Below, in pieces: positions 58,046-64,000 of a stretch of 64,000 nt of DNA; within the stretch, counting starts at the first letter, position 1; each line of letters starts with the position of its first letter. Location: contig JAMWET010001896.1 of the NCBI GenBank assembly GCA_024036415.1, positions 99,501 through 163,500 on the forward strand. The letters are read 5' to 3'. A program made the position numbers and the translations under genes. The notes beneath the pieces were generated by a model. It saw nothing but the letters and a program-made list of their open reading frames with translations. It was not told the DNA's origin and searched no databases. This stretch comes from Prochilodus magdalenae (Eukaryota > Chordata > Actinopteri > Characiformes > Prochilodontidae).

Positions 58046-59537
58046 GGATGTTCTGGGTGTATGTGATCTACAAAGATGGATTCGTATTTACATTGGCCAC
58101 TGTCAAAGGAAGGAATGGTGGTTAAAATGTGTAGCTGTGTACCATCGTGTGCAAAGCACTTTGTCCAGAGTAAAATTTACATTCTTTGCGTTCAAACAGC
58201 ACAGCTGGTACAGTGCAGAGCAGGTAGATGCTACTCCAGTACACTCTATATAATTCCTGACCCCACCACACACACACACACTGTACATTTTTACCTTCTA
58301 CTTAGTTAATTTTGGCAGATAGCTAGATCCAGAAATGGTGGAAGTTTTATTTCCACCTTTTATTTATTTAGTTAGTTAAATAATTGTTTTTTTACTCCTG
58401 TAAAATAACCTGAAATCATTTTGTATGCACTTATAGATACTAGAATATTCAAATAAGTCAAAATCTGCATCCCCTCCAAACCTGCATACAGTTAAGTATT
58501 TTGCTGTTGAGTTTGAATGCTACTGCTAAACCACTACCAAAATGTCATCGCATAATTATGCATGGCTCACAGTTCTAAATAGCCAGCTGCCCCCTCTTGC
58601 AGTGTAGCACTTCACTTGATTCATGATACTTAGGCTAAATAGGAAACATATAAGGAAATATGTTATTCATGAATTTGAAAAACAATGGAGCAAACAGTGA
58701 TATTTGCATGGTCAATTTAGCTAATAGAAAGTACCAGAAATGTGCAGAACAGTGTTTCCTGTGTTAAGTTAGCCCACTGAGTGAGAGGTTAAAAATACTA
58801 TTTTGATTCTATCTGACCTTCAGCACTATTTTAATTTGACCTTAATTTTTTCAGATGCTCTCCGGCCATCTTCATTGACAGTTGCCATGACTGTGCTTGG
58901 AGGCTCTAGGTTAATAGAAAGAGGGCAGGTTTGCTGGAAGCTGGTTTGAAAGTCACAAGGTGTAGGGCATCAAGCTTAAGTGCACTGTCCTTGAGCTGTT
59001 CTCATGTTTCAGCTCTGTGGTCTAAAACATTTCTCATACTGACATTAATAGAGAAGACCACTCTCTGGTCGACAGCAGTGAACTTGGCCGCAATAGCTGC
59101 GTGGAACATGCTGTGGGACACCACATACTTGACAGTGGCCATCTTTACTCTTGCTTATTTTGTTATATATAGGCCGTAGGCACAGTGCCTGATGTGATTA
59201 CCGATTATGCTTTCTGAAAGAGTCTGATTCAGTGCATACAACTGAGCCAGAGGTAATGAAGGCTAATTTAATTTTTTTAAAGACATGTTTTTGCTTTTTC
59301 ATCCATGTGGTCATCTCCAGTTCACAATCCCTGTAAGTTCCTTAATTAGGCCCCTGTATATTGAGTTATTGTGTTCTGCCTGTCTGGCTGCAGAGGTCAG
59401 GCTGCATAGTGTATCGTTGTTGCAATAATGCCTTTTGCAATACACCAGAAGGTTGCAATTGCAAATAATTCTAGTGAGTGTTTTTCTTGTAATCCCACAA
59501 AATGGTATTATCTCATATTATTGATTAATAATAAAAT
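58046..59537. other. dgkq: dgkq intron 1, nothing recognised
   Basis: Includes a short (CA)n near 58266-58281. No exon or element identified. Confidence 0.4.
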
Positions 59538-60096
59538 TATCAAGGACAAAGAACTCGGACTGAAGCGCACAGAGCTAGAAGTCAAATAAGCGTTATTAAA
59601 CAATCAAACAGTTGATCAAAGCAGCAAAACACAATCAAACTTGAAGGGAGAGAGCGAGATCAGAGTCAGGAAACAAGCAAAAGGTCAGAACCAGGATAGA
59701 CTGTCAGCTAGGCTACCAGAGTACAGGGGAGAGACGGGGAGAGTGGTCAGAGGACGAACAGAGATCAGAAAGCCAGAGGATGATCTAGATCAAAGCCAAA
59801 GGGGACGAAGAAGAGATTAGAAGTCAAAGACCAAAGTACGTCAGAACCAGAGTGGATAAACAGCAGGATAGGCCGCTCAGAATTGCAAACGGAGGTTTGG
59901 CAAAACTTCGCAATGAGGGAGTGTTTGGGTAAGGCTTAAATGCAGGGAGTTAATGGGAGTCAGGTGAACTAATACACAGGAGACCTAAAGCGGAACTGAT
60001 TGGGTGACTGGGGACATGCGGGTGTGACGTCATCAAGCAATGTCCTCTGGGAAGTCCGGTGGAGGGGCGGAGCCAGAAAAACTCGGAAGCGTGACA
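59538..60096 (-). mobile_element. solo LTR of an LTR retrotransposon
   Basis: Read on the - strand it starts tgtcacgcttccgagttttt and ends ...cagtccgagttctttgtcct+tgata. It contains a TATA-like gcatttaagcc, and gtttaataacgcttatttga near the 3' end. Flanks aaaat (59533-59537) and taaat (60097-60101) match at 4 of 5 bases. It is about 559 bp with no internal coding region, the form left after recombination between two LTRs. Confidence 0.7.
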
Positions 60097-60104
60097 TAAA
60101 TACA

Positions 60105-61175
60105 TTTGTATGAATGTTTTGGTACTTATATATATTTTTGACTTTTGAAGCAACAAGTGGTAAAAGACATTTGGACTGAAGTCAAAATCTATTTGCTCAT
60201 AATTACCAAAGCAAGTGCACTAAATATTAATACTTTCTGGAAGCAAATGTGAGACAGTCAGCCAAGAAACTGTAGCTGAATAGAAGCTGGCTTACAACAG
60301 CGCTATTACCCAAACATGCCTCAAAACCAACATTAATTACTTTAAAGCAGCACTGTGTAGCGTTTGGGGTTATAGAGACATTGCTGAGGTAAATATGTAA
60401 TTGCACGCAACATGGGAAATATATTTTTGTAATGTTGGTTTTGCTTCACACCCACACAAACAAATGAATCTTGACTTTTGCAAACATGTTGAGTGTTCAA
60501 AGAGAGCTTGTGAGTGAAACGTCTACTGTTGTTATCATATCTTCATCAGTATAATCTTGATTTTGCATTTGAGACCTAAACATAGAATCAGACCTTCTTT
60601 TTGAGCCTAATTTAATACATGAAGACGAACGATGATGTGTGAAAAACGCCTGCCAAATGTGTCCAAGTACCGCTAGTTTTTAATTGATCATTTTTAAGGT
60701 GACTCACAGCAGCTCAAGAATACAGCAGCTCAAGAATACAATCCTGCTTTTTATTTGTTGTGTGAAAAATTTTAGATTTAATAGAAGCCCCCGCCCAATC
60801 ACCAAGAAGTTCACTTTATACATCACATCTCCTAAACATCAGTCATCTACCAGTTAAAAAGATTAGTCACCCGTTTTATTGGACAGTTAGTATTTTCCAA
60901 TTTGGGACACCTCTTGATCACCGCATCAGTACTGTTAGCAAAGTTGACTTGACCAGCAACAGCTAGGCAAACTTTTCTGACAAGCTTTGCCAGACAGTGA
61001 CAGTTATAAGGCAGAAAAAGCAAAAACAAATGACAAATTGACATTCAGCAGTTTTTTTTCCACCATATTGGAATCAATATTGTAGTGACTATACAACCGG
61101 CACATTACCAAGCAGAGCATCAGACACTTACTACTGTAGAACACTATATGGGCCATTTCTATCTATATATTCAAT
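60105..61175. other. dgkq: dgkq intron 1, no gene recognised
   Basis: cagcagctcaagaataca is tandemly doubled at about 60707-60740. taaagcagcactgtgtagcg at about 60342 resembles a dispersed repeat end. Confidence 0.4.
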
Positions 61176-61179
61176 GTGA

Positions 61180-61660
61180 CTTAATAATTGAGCAATGTTT
61201 TGCTGCTGCACCTCATTACCTTTACATTACCTGTATACATCCTGTACCCACTGCCAACATTGCTGTAATTCGTGCAGTCTGACTGCCTGTACCCTCAGTA
61301 TTTAGGTGACTGCCAAGACTATCAGTATCTGTGTAGCTAGTAAACGTAACTGTAAAATATCTTTATTGAAAGATATTTCTGTACAATATCTTTCAGTAAC
61401 CGTTCAATATTCAAGTAACCATGCAATATGTATATATATACAATATGCAATTACAATGTAAATTTTTATAGTTTCTTATTGTATTTTATTGTGTTTTTAA
61501 CCTAACAATAGAGATTTTTTTTTTTTTTTGTAGTTTCTTTTTGCACTTTAGTTTACCTCTTGTTCTGTATCTGTTCTACTGCTGTTCTTCTGCTGTAACA
61601 ATGCAAATTCCCCATGTGGGGTATTAAAAGGTTATGCTATCTTATCTTGTTTTATCCTAA
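61180..61660 (+). mobile_element. LINE 3' end fragment
   Basis: Text of the form gctgctgcacctcattacct, then ctgctgtaacaatgcaaatt+ccccatgtgggg, ending in ggttatgctatcttatcttg. A 3' end of this kind, finishing in a short ATCTT repeat, is typical of CR1/L2/Rex1-type fish LINEs. No reverse transcriptase is present. Confidence 0.55.
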
Positions 61661-61689
61661 AAATCGATGCCAAATTCTACATTTGTCTA

Positions 61690-61990
61690 TTTTCACAGGG
61701 TGACTTCCAGCAGTTCATACTCACCATATTTTAGGGTGCATTCGGTGTTAGCAAAACATAGTGCTGCTTTCAATAATGCAAGCTGAAGCTGAAGATTTTG
61801 GAATGGCCCTTGCAGTCTCCTGATCTGAACATCTGTGGATCTTAGACATGCTGTAAAACGCCTCAAGAATACGGCAGAATAAGAAACATTCTGCAAGACT
61901 TAAAACGGTCTTGGGTTGGATAGAAAAACTGCTAGAGAGGAGGTAACTAGGAACTGTCTCCTACTCTTTATTTCTTTCCAAAAAAGGAAG
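61690..61990 (+). mobile_element. Tc1-like transposon fragment
   Basis: At about 61790-61830 a frame reads EWPLQSPDLNICGS, like the WPxxSPDLNPIEN block before the third catalytic residue. Following text is in the expected order but broken. Confidence 0.5.
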
Positions 61991-61999
61991 CCCAACTGT

Positions 62000-64000
62000 G
62001 TTTCCATACAGATGGACAGCGCTTAGGGAAGAACGTTGCAGTCTGAAAGTATATAATGCAGTATAATCACAGCGCTAGTATTCTGTCCATATAGTGCAGC
62101 CCTAGTATGAGGTCTGTTCTTTTAGGACACTGCAGAGGAAGGTGAGTCACCCACTCTTCGAGGGACACTTCAACCTTGTAGACATTGTTTTTGTGAGTGC
62201 TTCAGGTCGTGGCCTACGGCAGCGTTAAAGCTGCATACGGCGTGATGGCTTTGCACTGTTGTGCATGGCTTGTTCAGAGTCGTGTTTGTTTCTAATTCAT
62301 GGAAGCCAGAGGAGACACTTGGTGTGGCAGCATCAATGAATCAACTTAGTAAGCCTGCATGTTGCAAAATCCAAGCTGTTAATTGGCTGATAATTAACAT
62401 CAGCAGTCTGTTCAACAAATCCAAGTGCAAATTAAGAATGCTATAAGTGGATTTGACAGATGTTTCAGATTGTTTGGTGATGTGGAATTAACAGTATATA
62501 CTTATATGTACTTATATATATATATATATAAATAAAACACAGCTCTTTTAAAATTCTGCAGTGCTAATCACGACACTAACTTTTGCGATCAAGTTTATTG
62601 TAACCTATGCTAGGTTGGGAAATGCTTTAACATAACACTTTTCAGTTTCATGTTTCACAATACATGTTTGCATCCGAATATTTGGTTTCTTTAATAATTA
62701 ATAAGTTAAAGCATACAAAATAGAAAGCTGTAGCCTTTATAGTACAAAAATGTATAATATACTCATAACTACAGTAATTTTTATTCAGTATTTACAAACT
62801 GTACTGTACGCTATTCAGAATTTAGCCCTAATTATGCTCACTTTGTAATAAAGCATGCAGTTGGTCAGTGTTAAGTGTTAAGTACTGACTATATCCATCA
62901 TCTGCTCAGAAGTATTGCTCAGCGTATGGTGACTTGATTTCTCATACTGCCAAACCCTCATAAGAGTGTAGTAATGGATTGTGATACATCATGATATCAC
63001 AGTGCAAAAGTCTGACAGTGTGCATTGTGGAGATGTGCAATGGTGCAATGTTGACACCACGTTATGGTCAATGGACATTCTGTTAATTATGGTTCCTAAT
63101 ACACTCACTTTGTCTGAACACCAAAGTCAGCTCAAGGCAACAAGCATCCTTCTTACCTCTTAGCTCTTTTGCGATTAGTTCTTTGAGCAACAACCTGGTT
63201 GTAAGGTTGAATTTCCCATCTTGATGTCTCAATTAATCGATCAAGCGAATTCAGCCTTGCAAGTAGAACTTATTTGCAGACTCAGTTCACAGAAAACAAG
63301 CTGATTCATGGACCATAGGAAAGATCATGTTTATATTCCCTCGGGCACATAGCTGCCGTTGGCCCATTGCCAAAGTAGGTATAGGAGCAACAGCTGTTGT
63401 TAGCCTTTGCACAGACAGCCAGACATGTTCAGTTCAGACGCATATTACGACACGCCTAGTTATTCGGTAGTCATGATTTTTCTTCATTTGAATTTAGTTG
63501 AGAATATTTTGAGAGTTGTGAAGCTAGTACGACTGGAATTCAAGTGTGGGCTAACTGTATGGTTGCACTGCTACTATTTCAGTGGCTAGGTTTACCATTC
63601 GAGATGCAGCTAGTTGTTTTTCAGATATATTACATTATGTATATTACATATTACATTTTAACACGAGAAATCAGAGACAGCATACAAGTCAACAGATCTG
63701 TGAAACATGACACTTTGGCTTGTGGTGCGTTATCCCTGAACGTGAGTGCATCGATGAGGCACGTTGTTAAGAATGGCATTGATAACTAGGCGAATCGCTC
63801 TAACAAATTTTTGATACAGAAACAGTGAAAGCATGTGTCGCATATATTTCCTCTGACAAAAACATGTTGTCTCTTCCCCTCCCCCATCGCTCCGGGCAGT
63901 TCTAACCACCGTGAGTGTGTGTTCAGTGAAGTAATAGAACTGGCAGTTAGCGTTCTCCAAATGCGATGAGCTGAGGTTTCACGTGCCCATAGCATGCACA
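62000..64000. other. dgkq: dgkq intron 1, end of window
   Basis: AT-rich with a short (AT) run at about 62515-62530. Short frames carry no recognisable domain, and no dgkq exon 2 is seen. Confidence 0.45.

Overview
This is vertebrate nuclear DNA, almost certainly from a teleost fish. The genes are split by GT-AG introns, and the introns are full of fish-type mobile elements (Tc1-like relics, hAT-type and TA-type MITEs, tRNA-derived SINEs, LINE pieces, a solo LTR) and very long microsatellites. Several repeat families look like those familiar from otophysan fishes (catfish, characins and relatives), but that narrower placement is inference.

Two protein-coding genes are supported, both on the + strand. 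(1) Positions 1147-35580 hold 21 coding exons of nfkb1, the NF-kappa-B p105/p50 precursor. The exons chain in phase with no frameshift and encode about 918 residues: Rel homology domain, nuclear localisation signal, glycine-rich processing region, acidic linker, ankyrin repeats, death domain and a C-terminal DSGVETS phosphodegron. Only the first ~35-40 codons and the upstream 5' UTR exons lie before the window. (2) Positions 48109-48358 hold the first coding exon of dgkq (diacylglycerol kinase theta), with a GC-rich promoter region before it. The following 15.6 kb appears to be its first intron, and no second exon was found before the window ends.

Layout: 1-1146 is the preceding nfkb1 intron. 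1147-1423 holds two exons. 1424-10652 is a 9.2 kb intron with a foldback element, a 23-bp minisatellite, a Tc1-like relic and a large (TA)n hairpin. 10653-22860 completes the Rel domain, glycine-rich region and linker. 22861-25700 is intron with a degenerate tandem repeat. 25701-29307 holds the ankyrin exons, 30083-32884 the death-domain exons, and 35411-35580 the last exon, which follows a long (CT)n tract. 35581 to about 41830 is 3' UTR or flank with hAT-type MITEs. 41900-47300 is repeat-rich intergenic DNA (LINE fragment, SINE, MITE, truncated Tc1 transposase, 21-bp satellite). 47300-48358 is the dgkq promoter and first exon, and 48359-64000 is intron.

No new biological system is evident. 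The most unusual observation is a 43-bp minisatellite directly after nfkb1 exon 8 of the window. It appears to have grown from that exon's own 5' splice junction and repeats splice-donor-like sequence at least seven times. Both genes act in signalling: p105/p50 is an IKK-regulated inhibitor and transcription-factor precursor, and DGK-theta removes diacylglycerol. Their adjacency is probably only positional.
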